A stretch of 64,000 nucleotides of DNA from Pseudomonas sp. PICF141. GTDB lineage: Bacteria > Pseudomonadota > Gammaproteobacteria > Pseudomonadales > Pseudomonadaceae. Each line of letters starts with the position of its first letter. Positions within the stretch are counted from its first letter, which is position 1. Shown piece by piece: positions 46,718 through 56,039 of the stretch. Location of the stretch: contig NZ_MUNM01000084.1 of the NCBI RefSeq assembly GCF_002286815.1, positions 1 to 64,000 on the forward strand. The letters run 5' to 3'. The position numbers were made by a program, and so were the translations under genes. A model generated the notes under the pieces. That model searched no databases. It was not told the DNA's origin and saw only the letters and a program-made list of their open reading frames with translations.

Positions 46718-48982
46718 ATGAGCGACTCCCTTGATCTCAGCCTGGACGGTGTAGAACGCCGCTCGCTGGCTGACTTCACCGAAAATGCCTACCTCAACTA
46801 CTCCATGTACGTGATCATGGACCGTGCCCTGCCGCATATCGGCGACGGTCTGAAACCGGTACAGCGGCGTATTGTCTATGCCATGAGCGAGCTGGGGCTG
46901 GACGCCGATTCCAAGCACAAGAAATCGGCGCGTACCGTTGGTGACGTGCTCGGCAAGTTCCACCCGCACGGCGATTCGGCCTGCTACGAAGCCATGGTCC
47001 TGATGGCCCAGCCATTCAGCTATCGCTACACGCTGGTCGACGGCCAGGGCAACTGGGGTGCGCCGGACGATCCGAAGTCCTTCGCCGCCATGCGTTACAC
47101 CGAAGCACGGCTGTCGCGTTATTCCGAAGTGCTGCTCAGCGAGTTGGGCCAAGGCACCGCCAACTGGGGCCCTAACTTCGATGGCACGCTGGAAGAGCCG
47201 TTGGTGTTACCGGCCCGTTTGCCGAATATCCTGCTCAACGGCACCACGGGTATCGCCGTGGGCATGGCCACCGACGTACCGCCGCATAACCTGCGCGAAG
47301 TCGCGACCGCTTGCGTGCGCTTGCTCGATGAGCCCAAAGCCACCGTCGAGCAACTCTGCGAACACATCCAGGGCCCGGATTACCCGACCGAAGCGGAAAT
47401 CATCACGCCCCGCGCCGACCTGCTGAAAATCTACGAAACCGGTCGCGGGTCGGTGCGCATGCGCGCCGTGTACCACATCGAAGACGGCGATATTGTCGTG
47501 ACGGCGCTGCCGCATCAGGTCTCTGGCGCGAAAGTGCTCGAGCAGATCGCCGCGATGATGCAAGCCAAACCGTCGAAAGCGCCGCAAGTCGCGGATTTGC
47601 GCGACGAGTCGGACCACGAGAACCCATGCCGCATCGTGATCATCCCGGTCAACAGCCGGGTCGATCATGACGCGCTGATGCAGCACCTGTTCGCGACCAC
47701 CGAGCTGGAATCCAGCTACCGGGTCAACATCAACATCATCGGCCTCGACGGCAAGCCGCAGCTCAAGAACCTGCGAGCGTTGCTGGTGGAATGGCTGGAA
47801 TTCCGCGTACAGACCGTGCGTCGACGTCTGCAATTCCGCCTGGACAAGGTCGAGCGTCGCTTGCACCTGTTGGACGGTTTGCTGATTGCCTACCTCAACC
47901 TGGATGAAGTGATCCACATCATCCGCACCGAGGAGCACCCCAAGGCCAGCCTGATCGAGCGCTTCGCCCTGAGCGAAATCCAGGCCGACTACATTCTCGA
48001 TACCCGTTTGCGTCAATTGGCGCGACTGGAAGAAATGAAGCTGCGTGCCGAGCAGGATGAATTGCTCAAGGAGCAGGCCAAGCTGCAAGCCCTGCTGGGC
48101 AGCGAAGCCAAATTGAAAAAACTGGTACGCAGTGAACTGATCAAGGACGCCGAAACATATGGCGACGACCGTCGTTCGCCCATCATCGAGCGTGCCGAAG
48201 CCAAGGCAATGACCGAACACGATCTGTTGCCGAACGAGAAAGTGACCGTCGTGCTGTCGGAAAAAGGCTGGGTTCGCTCCGCCAAAGGCCACGAGATCGA
48301 TGCCACCGGGCTTTCCTACAAGGCTGGGGATGGCTTCAAGACCTCGGCGGCCGGGCGTTCCAACCAGTTTGCGGTGTTTATCGACTCCACCGGTCGCAGT
48401 TATTCGGTCGCCGCCCACACCTTGCCCTCGGCCCGTGGCCAGGGCGAACCGCTGACCGGTCGCCTGACGCCGCCGCCAGGGGCGAGTTTCGAATGCGTGC
48501 TGATGCCGGAAGATGATTCGCTGTACGTGATCGCGTCCGACGCCGGTTACGGATTCGTGGTCAAGGGTGAAGACCTGCAAGCCAAGAATAAGGCGGGCAA
48601 GGCCCTGTTGAGTTTGCCGAACAACGCCAAAGTGATTCTGCCGCGTCCGGTAGCCGATCGTGAGCACAATTGGCTGGCCTCGGTGACCACCGAAGGTCGC
48701 CTGCTGATCTTCAAAATCAGCGATCTGCCACAATTAGGTAAAGGTAAAGGGAATAAGATCATCGGGATTTCCGGTGAGCGTGTTGCCAGTCGCGAAGAAT
48801 ATGTCACCGACATTGCCGTTTTGCCTGAAGGTGCCACGTTGGTGCTCCAGGCCGGAAAACGCACCTTGTCGCTAAAGGCGGACGACCTCGAACACTACAA
48901 AGGTGAGCGTGGGCGCCGTGGTAACAAACTGCCACGTGGCTTTCAGAGGGTGGATGCGCTGTTCGTCGAAAACCTCAATTAA
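46718..48982 (+). CDS. parC: DNA topoisomerase IV subunit A
   Basis: The 754-residue subunit has the breakage-reunion domain starting NYSMYVIMDRALPHIGDGLK and the C-terminal beta-pinwheel. The quinolone-resistance region reads HPHGDSACYEAM with the serine and glutamate of the susceptible form. The active-site tyrosine lies in MRYTEARLSRYS. The ATG at 46718 gives the usual MSDSLDLS start. An imperfect stem (about 48979-49032) may end the parE-parC operon. Confidence 0.97.
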   Translation: MSDSLDLSLDGVERRSLADFTENAYLNYSMYVIMDRALPHIGDGLKPVQRRIVYAMSELGLDADSKHKKSARTVGDVLGKFHPHGDSACYEAMVLMAQPFSYRYTLVDGQGNWGAPDDPKSFAAMRYTEARLSRYSEVLLSELGQGTANWGPNFDGTLEEPLVLPARLPNILLNGTTGIAVGMATDVPPHNLREVATACVRLLDEPKATVEQLCEHIQGPDYPTEAEIITPRADLLKIYETGRGSVRMRAVYHIEDGDIVVTALPHQVSGAKVLEQIAAMMQAKPSKAPQVADLRDESDHENPCRIVIIPVNSRVDHDALMQHLFATTELESSYRVNINIIGLDGKPQLKNLRALLVEWLEFRVQTVRRRLQFRLDKVERRLHLLDGLLIAYLNLDEVIHIIRTEEHPKASLIERFALSEIQADYILDTRLRQLARLEEMKLRAEQDELLKEQAKLQALLGSEAKLKKLVRSELIKDAETYGDDRRSPIIERAEAKAMTEHDLLPNEKVTVVLSEKGWVRSAKGHEIDATGLSYKAGDGFKTSAAGRSNQFAVFIDSTGRSYSVAAHTLPSARGQGEPLTGRLTPPPGASFECVLMPEDDSLYVIASDAGYGFVVKGEDLQAKNKAGKALLSLPNNAKVILPRPVADREHNWLASVTTEGRLLIFKISDLPQLGKGKGNKIIGISGERVASREEYVTDIAVLPEGATLVLQAGKRTLSLKADDLEHYKGERGRRGNKLPRGFQRVDALFVENLN

Positions 48983-49158
48983 GCGTCCTAGAGCGCTCGA
49001 TCTGCGATTTAACGCGTAGATCGACGCTTTGCCGCTGGAGTCGGAACGCATATTCACGGATGATATGGCCTTTCAAGCGCCGGCGTGGCCGAGCGTTCTT
49101 CATATTTTTTGAGTATTTTCACTATGGCTAGCCTTGTGGCAGCCACCTGGATGGGACG

Positions 49159-49872
49159 ATGACTGCTCTGCGCCTTCCTTTTATTTTGATGCTCGCCGGC
49201 GTACTTGGCCTGGCGGGTTGCAGCGTTCACCAACCGGTGTCGCTGTATCAACTGGACAGCGGAAGTCCGGCTCAGCCTGCGCAAAGCGCCGGCATGGCGG
49301 TATTGCTTGGCCCGGTGACGGTTGCCGACTACCTGCAACGCGAAACCTTGTTGCAGCGTCAGCCCGATGGCAGCTTGCAAGCTTCGGTTGATGGTCGTTG
49401 GGCCGGCAGCCTGTCGTCCGACATCGATCAGCTGTTGCTGCGTCAGGTTGCCGGCCATCTGGACAGTCAGCGCGTTGTCCTGGCACCGGCGACATTAGGT
49501 TTCACGCCGGATGTTCAGGTGCTGCTGACAATCACGCGACTGGACTCGGGTGCATCGCAACCGGCGATCCTGGATGCGCAATGGCGGCTGATCGATCGTC
49601 GTGGTCAGGTGCGTGATAACCGTATCATTCATCTGCAGGAACAGCACACCGGCGGGACTGCGGCTCAGGTTCAGGCTCAAGGTGTGTTGCTGCAGCGTCT
49701 GGCCGAGCAGCTGTCGACGGCGCTCAAGCCACTGGCGAACCAGCCGCCGATCGCCGAAGCACCTCGCAAACCAGCTGCCAAGCCTGTGACACCGGCAGCA
49801 GGGCCAGAGAAGCAGCAGAAAATTCCGATGGCTTCGCCGATTCGCACGGATATGGAAGTGTTCAGGTTCTAA
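49159..49872 (+). CDS. PqiC/ABC-auxiliary family lipoprotein (DUF330)
   Basis: The 237-residue lipoprotein has a signal with lipobox LAGC (MTALRLPFILMLAGVLGLAG) and a PqiC-like domain (LLGPVTVADYLQRETLL ... DGRWAGSLSSDIDQLLLRQV). The C-terminal 45 residues are Pro/Ala/Lys-rich. PqiC proteins partner MCE-type lipid transporters at the outer membrane, but no pqiAB genes are in this window. A terminator follows immediately. Confidence 0.85.
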   Translation: MTALRLPFILMLAGVLGLAGCSVHQPVSLYQLDSGSPAQPAQSAGMAVLLGPVTVADYLQRETLLQRQPDGSLQASVDGRWAGSLSSDIDQLLLRQVAGHLDSQRVVLAPATLGFTPDVQVLLTITRLDSGASQPAILDAQWRLIDRRGQVRDNRIIHLQEQHTGGTAAQVQAQGVLLQRLAEQLSTALKPLANQPPIAEAPRKPAAKPVTPAAGPEKQQKIPMASPIRTDMEVFRF

Positions 49873-49891
49873 GCCTGGATTGATCCAAAGC

Positions 49892-49924
49892 AAAGCCCGC
49901 CATTGATGCGGGCTTTGTTGTTTC
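49892..49924 (+). terminator. Intrinsic terminator of the PqiC-like gene
   Basis: AAAGCCCGC-CATTGAT-GCGGGCTTT is followed by GTTGTTT, a stem-loop with a U-rich tail 20 bases after the stop codon. Confidence 0.8.
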
Positions 49925-49936
49925 TGCAGATTGGTC

Positions 49937-50081
49937 GTAGCAGCTGCCGAGCCTGCGAGGCTGCGTTCGAGGACGAAGTCCTCGCAGAACCTGTTGACGC
50001 GTTTTGCCTGACCGCACCCATCGTCTGATTTTACGACTGCTGCGCAGCCGAACGCAGCCTCGCAGGCTCGGCAGCTGCTAC
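49937..50081. repeat. REPIN, family C
   Basis: GTAGCAGCTGCCGAGCCTGC at 49937 pairs with its reverse complement ending at 50081, around about 79 bases of spacer. It has longer arms (33 bases) than the other families, and sits between two terminators. Confidence 0.8.
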
Positions 50082-50098
50082 AGGAGTTTAGGGGTACC

Positions 50099-50133
50099 AA
50101 AAAGCCCGCAGACGATCACTCATCTGCGGGCTT
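50099..50133 (-). terminator. Intrinsic terminator of the AhpA-like gene
   Basis: On the minus strand AAGCCCGCAGATGAGTGATC continues to GTCTGCGGGCTT and then TTT, giving an 11-bp GC-rich stem with a U tail about 20 bases after the stop. Confidence 0.8.
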
Positions 50134-50153
50134 CTTTACAGCCGAGGCTGGCG

Positions 50154-51689
50154 TTACGCCCGGCGTTCGTGCATCCGCGCCAGTTGCCGCTCCAGCATCG
50201 ACGGATAAGGCTCCATCAAGCGCTCTACGCAGCATGCGCCTTCTGGGCTTGCGATCGGGCGGATTCGCGCACGCTGGCGAATCAGCGCGTCGTCATTGAT
50301 CTTGCGCTCCACCAGCAGCAGGTTGCGGCTGTGTTGCGACAAGGCTAATGCATCCTGAGCGGTTTCAGTCAGCAGCAAGTCGATCTGGCTCAAGCCGAAC
50401 AACTCGTCACCCAGCGTCAGACCCAGCTGCAATTGCAGGGTGATGCCGCTGTCAGCGACTTCGATCTGCAACTGATGACCCAAGGCGCGCAGCAACTCAC
50501 CGCAGCAGATGGCGTTGGTCAGGTAATCGTCGCCGCTGTCTTCGCTGTGGAACAGCATCAGCGTGCTGCCATCATTCAATGTGTGCAGTTCACTCTGGTA
50601 AAGCGATGCGGCCTGATCGAGGCAATCGCGATAGCGCTTCAGCAGCTCTTCCAGGCGTGCGCGGGGCAGGCGGCGCAGTTGATCTTGCGCACCCAGTTGC
50701 ACAGCCAGTACCGCGCTGTGCTGCGGCAGGTTCGAGACGTGCGGCTTGATGACGGGTTTCGGTGCACTGCCTGTCGCGTCATCACGCAGATCGGCAAACG
50801 GATCTTCGTCATCCTCATCGTCTTCGACGGTGCTGACAGTGCGTCGCGGCGCAGGTTTGAGGCCAGCGACAGGCCTGGTTTCGTCGAAGCCTGGATCGCG
50901 CAGGTTACGCACCTCGAAGGCCGGCTCGTTATCGTCGGCATCTTCGTAGTCGCCGTCGTCGTATTCAGGTTCCGGCGCAGGTTCCGGCTCGGCAGGCTCC
51001 GGCGCGAAATTGGCGTGCAGCTGGCGAGCGAGGTCGCCGACCTCATCCTGACGCTCGGTGGCCGGGGTGTATTCGTCGATATTGCGCAGCCATACCCGCA
51101 ATTGCAGCAGCGGCGTAGAGATATTGCGCCCCAGGCGCAGGCTCAAGGCCAGAGACAGCGCCAGCAGAATCGCACTCAAAATGCCCATGCTTTGCAGGCT
51201 GATGGTCATCGGTTGCTGGAACTGATCCATGTCCAGGCTGATGCGCAGTTGCCCGGCAGTCACGTCCTGGAAAGTGATTTTGCTCTGGTACATGCCTTCT
51301 GCTTCGCCCAACAGGCCGTGCTTGGGACGCTGACCGGCTTCAGCGAGGATACGGTTATCCACGCTGTAAATGGCCGCGTGGGCCACCAGTTTGTTCTTGG
51401 TCAGGTTGTTGAGCAGCACGTTCAGGCTGAGGATGTCATTGGACACCAACAGCTCCGTGGCCGAGGTCGCGGTCTGGGTGGTCAGGCTTTCACCCAGGGC
51501 ATCCGCCTGCTCGTGCATGGCTTGCTTGAACTGCAAACCCATCACGCCGGCATAAATGACCAGGGCCAGGGCGACCAGGATCACGTTATGGCTGGCAATG
51601 CGCAATGCGATCGGTACACGGCGATGACGCAGTGCACGAAAGATCAACAGAAAGAAGTTATCGGTTTTTACTGGCGTGGGCCGGTTCAC
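50154..51689 (-). CDS. AhpA/YtjB-like membrane protein with HAMP-type region
   Basis: The protein, 512 residues from the GTG at 51689, has two membrane helices (about residues 31-49 and 174-195) bracketing a periplasmic sensor-like domain. A HAMP-like stretch follows, then an acidic low-complexity linker (EPEPAPEPEYDDGDYEDADD) and a C-terminal cytosolic domain. It belongs to the SMP_2/YtjB family found beside serB in many gamma-proteobacteria. I prefer the GTG; an ATG at 51743 lies in the divergent promoter region. Molecular function is unknown. Confidence 0.75.
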   Translation of the reverse strand: MNRPTPVKTDNFFLLIFRALRHRRVPIALRIASHNVILVALALVIYAGVMGLQFKQAMHEQADALGESLTTQTATSATELLVSNDILSLNVLLNNLTKNKLVAHAAIYSVDNRILAEAGQRPKHGLLGEAEGMYQSKITFQDVTAGQLRISLDMDQFQQPMTISLQSMGILSAILLALSLALSLRLGRNISTPLLQLRVWLRNIDEYTPATERQDEVGDLARQLHANFAPEPAEPEPAPEPEYDDGDYEDADDNEPAFEVRNLRDPGFDETRPVAGLKPAPRRTVSTVEDDEDDEDPFADLRDDATGSAPKPVIKPHVSNLPQHSAVLAVQLGAQDQLRRLPRARLEELLKRYRDCLDQAASLYQSELHTLNDGSTLMLFHSEDSGDDYLTNAICCGELLRALGHQLQIEVADSGITLQLQLGLTLGDELFGLSQIDLLLTETAQDALALSQHSRNLLLVERKINDDALIRQRARIRPIASPEGACCVERLMEPYPSMLERQLARMHERRA

Positions 51690-51787
51690 TTGAGCTCGGC
51701 TCTTTAGTCCGTGAAGTTGACGCGCAGTATAGCGACAGGCCATAGACCGTCAAAGCGCTCGCGGTGTCCGATGGTCACTGAAAATGG

Positions 51788-51793
51788 GTAGAA
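51788..51793 (+). promoter_or_regulatory. Candidate -10 box of serB
   Basis: TAGAAT lies about 30 bases upstream of the serB TTG in the divergent gap. No strong -35 is seen, so the assignment is tentative. Confidence 0.35.
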
Positions 51794-51824
51794 TGCGGTT
51801 TTTTTCCACCTGCGGGGGTGCGCC

Positions 51825-53039
51825 TTGCGCGAAATCGTCCTGATAAACATCACGGGAGTCGACCGTCCGGGTCTGACTGCGGCCATTACCGGCGTTCTGG
51901 CACAGGGTGGTGTGAACATTCTCGACATTGGTCAGGCGGTGATCCATGACACCCTGTCGTTCGGCATCCTGGTTGAGATTCCTGATACCGAACAAGGCAA
52001 TTCGGTACTCAAGGACATCCTGTTCAAAGGCTATGAGCTTGAGCAACAGGTGCGTTTCACGCCGGTGTCCGAAGAGGATTACCAGTTGTGGGTCGGCAAT
52101 CAGGGCAAGAAACGCCACATTGTCACTTTGCTGACCCGCAAGGTCACCGCCGAGCAACTGCAGCGTGTGAGCTCGATCACCGCCAAATATGGCCTGAACA
52201 TCGACCATATCGATCGCCTGTCCGGGCGCATGCCGCTAGACACCCCGGCGGACAAGGGCAAGGGCTGCATCGAGTTTTCCGTACGTGGCGAAGCGGCCGA
52301 CCCGCAAGCGCTGCGCGCCGAATTCCTCAGCGTCTCTCAAGAGTTGAACGTCGACATCGCCTTCCAGGAAGATTCGCTGTTCCGCCGTAACCGCCGTCTG
52401 GCGGTGTTCGACATGGATTCGACGCTGATCGAAGCCGAAGTCATCGATGAACTGGCCAAGATCGCCGGTGTGGGTGACCAGGTGTCCGCAATCACCGAGC
52501 GAGCGATGGCCGGTGAGCTGGATTTTCGCGCCAGTTTCAAGGAGCGTCTGGCCTTGTTGCAAGGTCTGGATATCAGTGTGCTGGAATCCATCGGCGCCTC
52601 ACTGCGTTTGACCGAAGGCGCCGAAACCCTGTTTGCCGAACTTAAGCGCCTTGGTTACAAGACGGCAATTCTGTCGGGCGGCTTCAGCTACTTCGCCAAG
52701 CAACTGCAGGCCAAGCTGGGCATCGATTACGTGTTCGCCAACGAACTGGCGGTGGTCGATGGCAAAGTTACCGGCGTGGCGGTCGAGCCGATTGTCGATG
52801 CGCAGCGCAAGGCGGATCTGCTGCGTGAGCTGGCGCATAAGGAAGGCTTGCGTCTGGAACAGACGATTGCCGTCGGTGACGGTGCCAACGACCTGCCGAT
52901 GCTGGCGATTGCCGGGCTGGGTGTGGCATTCCGTGCCAAACCGCTGGTCAAGCAATCGGCGAAACAGGCGATTTCCACCCTCGGGCTGGATGGCGTGCTG
53001 TATCTGCTGGGCTTCCGGGATCGCGACGGACAGCTCTAA
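51825..53039 (+). CDS. serB: Phosphoserine phosphatase
   Basis: The 404-residue enzyme has N-terminal ACT-type regulatory domains (MREIVLINITGVDRPGLTAA) and a C-terminal HAD phosphatase with the nucleophile motif FDMDSTLIEAEVIDEL (about residue 197), ILSGGFSYF and GDGANDLPMLA. It completes serine synthesis. The start is a TTG at 51825, since no ATG matches the conserved N-terminus. It is divergent from the AhpA-like gene. Confidence 0.93.
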   Translation: MREIVLINITGVDRPGLTAAITGVLAQGGVNILDIGQAVIHDTLSFGILVEIPDTEQGNSVLKDILFKGYELEQQVRFTPVSEEDYQLWVGNQGKKRHIVTLLTRKVTAEQLQRVSSITAKYGLNIDHIDRLSGRMPLDTPADKGKGCIEFSVRGEAADPQALRAEFLSVSQELNVDIAFQEDSLFRRNRRLAVFDMDSTLIEAEVIDELAKIAGVGDQVSAITERAMAGELDFRASFKERLALLQGLDISVLESIGASLRLTEGAETLFAELKRLGYKTAILSGGFSYFAKQLQAKLGIDYVFANELAVVDGKVTGVAVEPIVDAQRKADLLRELAHKEGLRLEQTIAVGDGANDLPMLAIAGLGVAFRAKPLVKQSAKQAISTLGLDGVLYLLGFRDRDGQL

Positions 53040-53046
53040 GAAGATC

Positions 53047-53122
53047 AAAAGATCGCAGCCTTCGGCAGCTCCTACATGGGTATGTGAACGCCAGTAGGAG
53101 CTGCCGAAGGCTGCGATCTTTT
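53047..53122. repeat. REPIN, family B copy 2
   Basis: AAAAGATCGCAGCCTTCGGC at 53047 pairs with its reverse complement ending at 53122; the loop is about 18 bases. It lies between convergent serB and the PilZ-like gene and can serve as a bidirectional transcript end. Confidence 0.85.
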
Positions 53123-53138
53123 GCTTTTGGGCTCCCCG

Positions 53139-54929
53139 TTACAGCGACTTCCACAACGAATCAAACTCCTCCGCTACCCCCACCACGCCGCTCCCCGCGG
53201 CGTTTTCGTTTCTGGTTTTCTCAAGCGAACGGTAGGCAAACTGATTGAAACTGTTGGTGCTCGCCAACCGATGCTCCAGCCCGGCCAGGCGTTCCTCGCC
53301 GTTGGTATTGATCAACACCTTATTGCCTTCCTGGAACGGCAGGCGCGGCGTGAGCAGAGTGGCCGGCAGGTCAATGGCGCTGATGGCGGGCAGCAATAGC
53401 CCGCGCAAGTACTGACTATGCTCGCCGTGGGATCGGATCAGTTGCAGGCCGCAGGGTTCGGCGTAAGGCGCGACTTGCTCGATACCCATCTGCGTGCCGC
53501 CGCCCCGTACCTGGCGGATCCAGCGCACCGTTGCAATGCTCCAGCCTTGGCCGGCAATATCCTCCAGACCCACTATCTCACCGGTCTGCAGCTCGGCGGG
53601 CACTGCGCCAGGCCAGGCCAGGCAATAACCACCAGGGCTGTGATTGATCACCGGCAGCACATAGGTCGGGAAATGCTGCTGGCGGTCAGTCGCCTCATGA
53701 CTGTCATCGTTTTGGAAATGTGGGTATTCAATCTCTTCATAGGGCAGCAACGTATCTGCGGTGCCATGAGGCGCGGCGTCGAAGGCCTGGCTCCATTGGT
53801 CTTTGGCGCGAGCTGTGGGGTTGCTCGCCGAAAACCGCGCGGGGCGGGCGCCGGGTTTTTTCAGGATGTCGTTGAAGGGGCGTCGCCCGCCCACATAAAA
53901 GTGCAAAGCGCTCATGCCCACGCACAGGGTCAACGTGCCATGCCCGACAGTGCGATGGAAACTGCGCTCGGCAGCCTGGCCCCAGGCGGCATGCAGGTGT
54001 TGCAGCGTATCCAGATTCAGCCCCGCAGGCACGAGCAGCGACGATACTTTGTCGGCCGTCTGCTGCAGATGGTTTTCGATAGCCACGACCAAGGGGTGCG
54101 GGTCGATCCCCAGCAAATTCTCCTGTTGTTCGGTGGAGAATTTGGAGCGGTAGCGCGGCCCGGTATCGAGATTCGGGGCGATGGCAAACAGCCCGTTGTC
54201 GGGTTTGGCCGGTTGCAGCTTGATCCACTGGCTCCAGGGTTCGAGCACCTCGGCGAGCCGGGCGATCTGGTTCTGGCGCAGTTGATTGCAGCGTGAAGCC
54301 CCTAGCAGAAGGGCGACGACGTAGGTTTGCTCGATGCTCAGCTTTTGCGTCTGGCTGGCTAGTTCATCGCGCACATTCAGATTTTGCAGTTGGAACTGAC
54401 AGCCAATCCGATACAGCTGATGCAGTTCCAGCCACAGATTTTCGGGCACCGGGCAATAGAGTTCGGTGGCGCGGATCAATGCGCCGTTCAGGCAATGGAT
54501 TGCCCGCTGCAAAGCCTGGGTCAGCAGCGGCGCGCGGTCTTTGCTCAAGCGCGGCGTGACGCGAATGACGATTTGCTTGTAGCCGATCGCCAAATGGCTC
54601 TGCAGTGCCTGGCACAGGTTGGCGACCTTGCGCGAGCGCTCATCGAGCACAATCGCCTGATGCAGGAAATGCCGCTCCAGGTGTTTGCAGACGTAATACA
54701 CCTCGGGCCGCAACAGTTCGAGCAATTGCAGGCGATTGTCGCTGGGGGTGAGCAGTTGATTCAGTTCGCTCAAGCCTTGATACAACTGGCGAGCAGTCTC
54801 GCCGATGTTGGCTTTGGGCAGGTTGGCGATCCAGCGCTTGAGGTCGCGAGGCGTGGCTTCGCAGAAAGACAAACGCGACTGTGTCGGGATTGGTGCGCGC
54901 AGCAGCAAGACGGGATTGGTCTCATTCAT
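53139..54929 (-). CDS. PilZ-like cyclic-di-GMP effector candidate (PA4958-like)
   Basis: The 596-residue cytosolic protein ends with a PilZ-like region, TGEIVGLEDIAGQGWSIATV followed by RWIRQVRGGGTQMGIEQVAP, after a long helical N-terminal part. By position next to serB and psd it corresponds to PA4958, which I recall, without certainty, as FimW, a surface-attachment c-di-GMP effector. The usual fimX between it and serB is absent here. The N-terminal RxxxR of PilZ is not obvious, so ligand binding is unproven. Confidence 0.65.
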   Translation of the reverse strand: MNETNPVLLLRAPIPTQSRLSFCEATPRDLKRWIANLPKANIGETARQLYQGLSELNQLLTPSDNRLQLLELLRPEVYYVCKHLERHFLHQAIVLDERSRKVANLCQALQSHLAIGYKQIVIRVTPRLSKDRAPLLTQALQRAIHCLNGALIRATELYCPVPENLWLELHQLYRIGCQFQLQNLNVRDELASQTQKLSIEQTYVVALLLGASRCNQLRQNQIARLAEVLEPWSQWIKLQPAKPDNGLFAIAPNLDTGPRYRSKFSTEQQENLLGIDPHPLVVAIENHLQQTADKVSSLLVPAGLNLDTLQHLHAAWGQAAERSFHRTVGHGTLTLCVGMSALHFYVGGRRPFNDILKKPGARPARFSASNPTARAKDQWSQAFDAAPHGTADTLLPYEEIEYPHFQNDDSHEATDRQQHFPTYVLPVINHSPGGYCLAWPGAVPAELQTGEIVGLEDIAGQGWSIATVRWIRQVRGGGTQMGIEQVAPYAEPCGLQLIRSHGEHSQYLRGLLLPAISAIDLPATLLTPRLPFQEGNKVLINTNGEERLAGLEHRLASTNSFNQFAYRSLEKTRNENAAGSGVVGVAEEFDSLWKSL

Positions 54930-55040
54930 GCCGTAAACAAACTCCGACCGGGAAATGGGCAGTGAATGACTTGACTGTAGCAGCTATGAACGGGGAGGGA
55001 GTATCGCGATATTTACGTCACGCTTGCCTTCGTGGGCGCT

Positions 55041-55120
55041 GTCGAAGGCTGCGATTTTTTTTCAGAGCGCGCCGAAGATCAAGATCAAAAGTTCGCAGCC
55101 TTCGGCAGCTCCTACAGGGG
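55041..55120. repeat. Degenerate family-B REP half copies
   Basis: GTCGAAGGCTGCGATTTTTT at 55041 and AAGTTCGCAGCCTTCGGCAG at about 55088 are diverged arms of the family-B repeat in the reverse arrangement to the intact copies. They lie between psd and the PilZ-like gene. Confidence 0.6.
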
Positions 55121-55156
55121 ACCCGCCGCCCGGAAGAAATTCGGGGCGGCGGGTCC
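55119..55156 (-). terminator. GC-rich stem-loop after psd
   Basis: GGACCCGCCGCCC and GGGCGGCGGGTCC form a 13-bp perfect stem five bases after the psd stop. A U-run is lacking, so it could be a stabilising 3' hairpin and not a true intrinsic terminator. Confidence 0.55.
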
Positions 55157-55160
55157 GGGA

Positions 55161-56021
55161 TCAGGCGCTTGGCAAGCCGATGCCCTGGCCCATCTGCACT
55201 GGCGAAAGAGCGCCCAGCCCTTCAGCCCATTTCACTTGATCCGGCCCGAACAGCACGACCGCCGTAGAACCGAGTTTGAAGCGACCCAGTTCCGCGCCTT
55301 TCTCCAGATGGATCGGCGCACGAGCCGCTTCGTCGTAGCGGAAGGTTTTCAGCTCGCGCTTGGGCGGCGTGATCAGCCCGGCCCAGACAGTTTCGATCGA
55401 CGCCACAATCATTGCGCCTACCAGTACCACGGCCATAGGGCCACGTTCGGTGTCGAAAATGCACGCCACACGCTCGTTGCGAGCGAACAGCTCCGGTACG
55501 TTTTCAGCAGTGGTCTGGTTGACCGAGAAGATGCGGCCGGGGATATAGACCATCTCACGCAGAGTGCCAGCCAGCGGCATATGCACGCGGTGGTAATCCT
55601 TGGGCGACAGGTAAATGGTGGCGAAATCGCCGCCCATGAATGGCGCTGCGTTGGCCGCGTCACCACCGAGCAGTTCCAGCACGCTGAAGCTGTGGCCCTT
55701 GGCCTGGAAAACGCGACCGTGTTCGATCGGGCCGAGCTGGCTGACGGCACCGTCGGCCGGGCTGAGGATCGCCCCTGGGGTTGGGTCCAGCGGACGGGCA
55801 TCGTCTTTCAAGGCGCGGGTGAAGAACGCATTGAAGTGCTCGTAAGCCGTCAGGTCTTCGACCAGTGCCTGGGACATGTCCACTTGATAACGCTTGGCGA
55901 ACCAGGCAGTTAAGGCATTCTTGAACCAGCGCACGCGGCATTCGGCAATGCAGCCGGCCAGTCGCGAGAGCAAGTGATGGGGCAGCAGGTATTGGCTGAG
56001 GATAAACAAACGCTTATTCAT
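55161..56021 (-). CDS. psd: Phosphatidylserine decarboxylase proenzyme
   Basis: The 286-residue proenzyme has the self-cleavage site LGST at residues 250-253, where Ser252 becomes the pyruvoyl cofactor. It makes phosphatidylethanolamine at the inner membrane. Length matches the family. It lies 18 bases downstream of rhdA on the minus strand, so the two are probably co-transcribed. Confidence 0.96.
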   Translation of the reverse strand: MNKRLFILSQYLLPHHLLSRLAGCIAECRVRWFKNALTAWFAKRYQVDMSQALVEDLTAYEHFNAFFTRALKDDARPLDPTPGAILSPADGAVSQLGPIEHGRVFQAKGHSFSVLELLGGDAANAAPFMGGDFATIYLSPKDYHRVHMPLAGTLREMVYIPGRIFSVNQTTAENVPELFARNERVACIFDTERGPMAVVLVGAMIVASIETVWAGLITPPKRELKTFRYDEAARAPIHLEKGAELGRFKLGSTAVVLFGPDQVKWAEGLGALSPVQMGQGIGLPSA

Positions 56022-56039
56022 TGACTGTCCTTGAAAAAC

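Noticed and set aside
46718..48982. Quinolone-resistance change in parC
   Set aside because: The key region HPHGDSACYEAM has the susceptible Ser and Glu.
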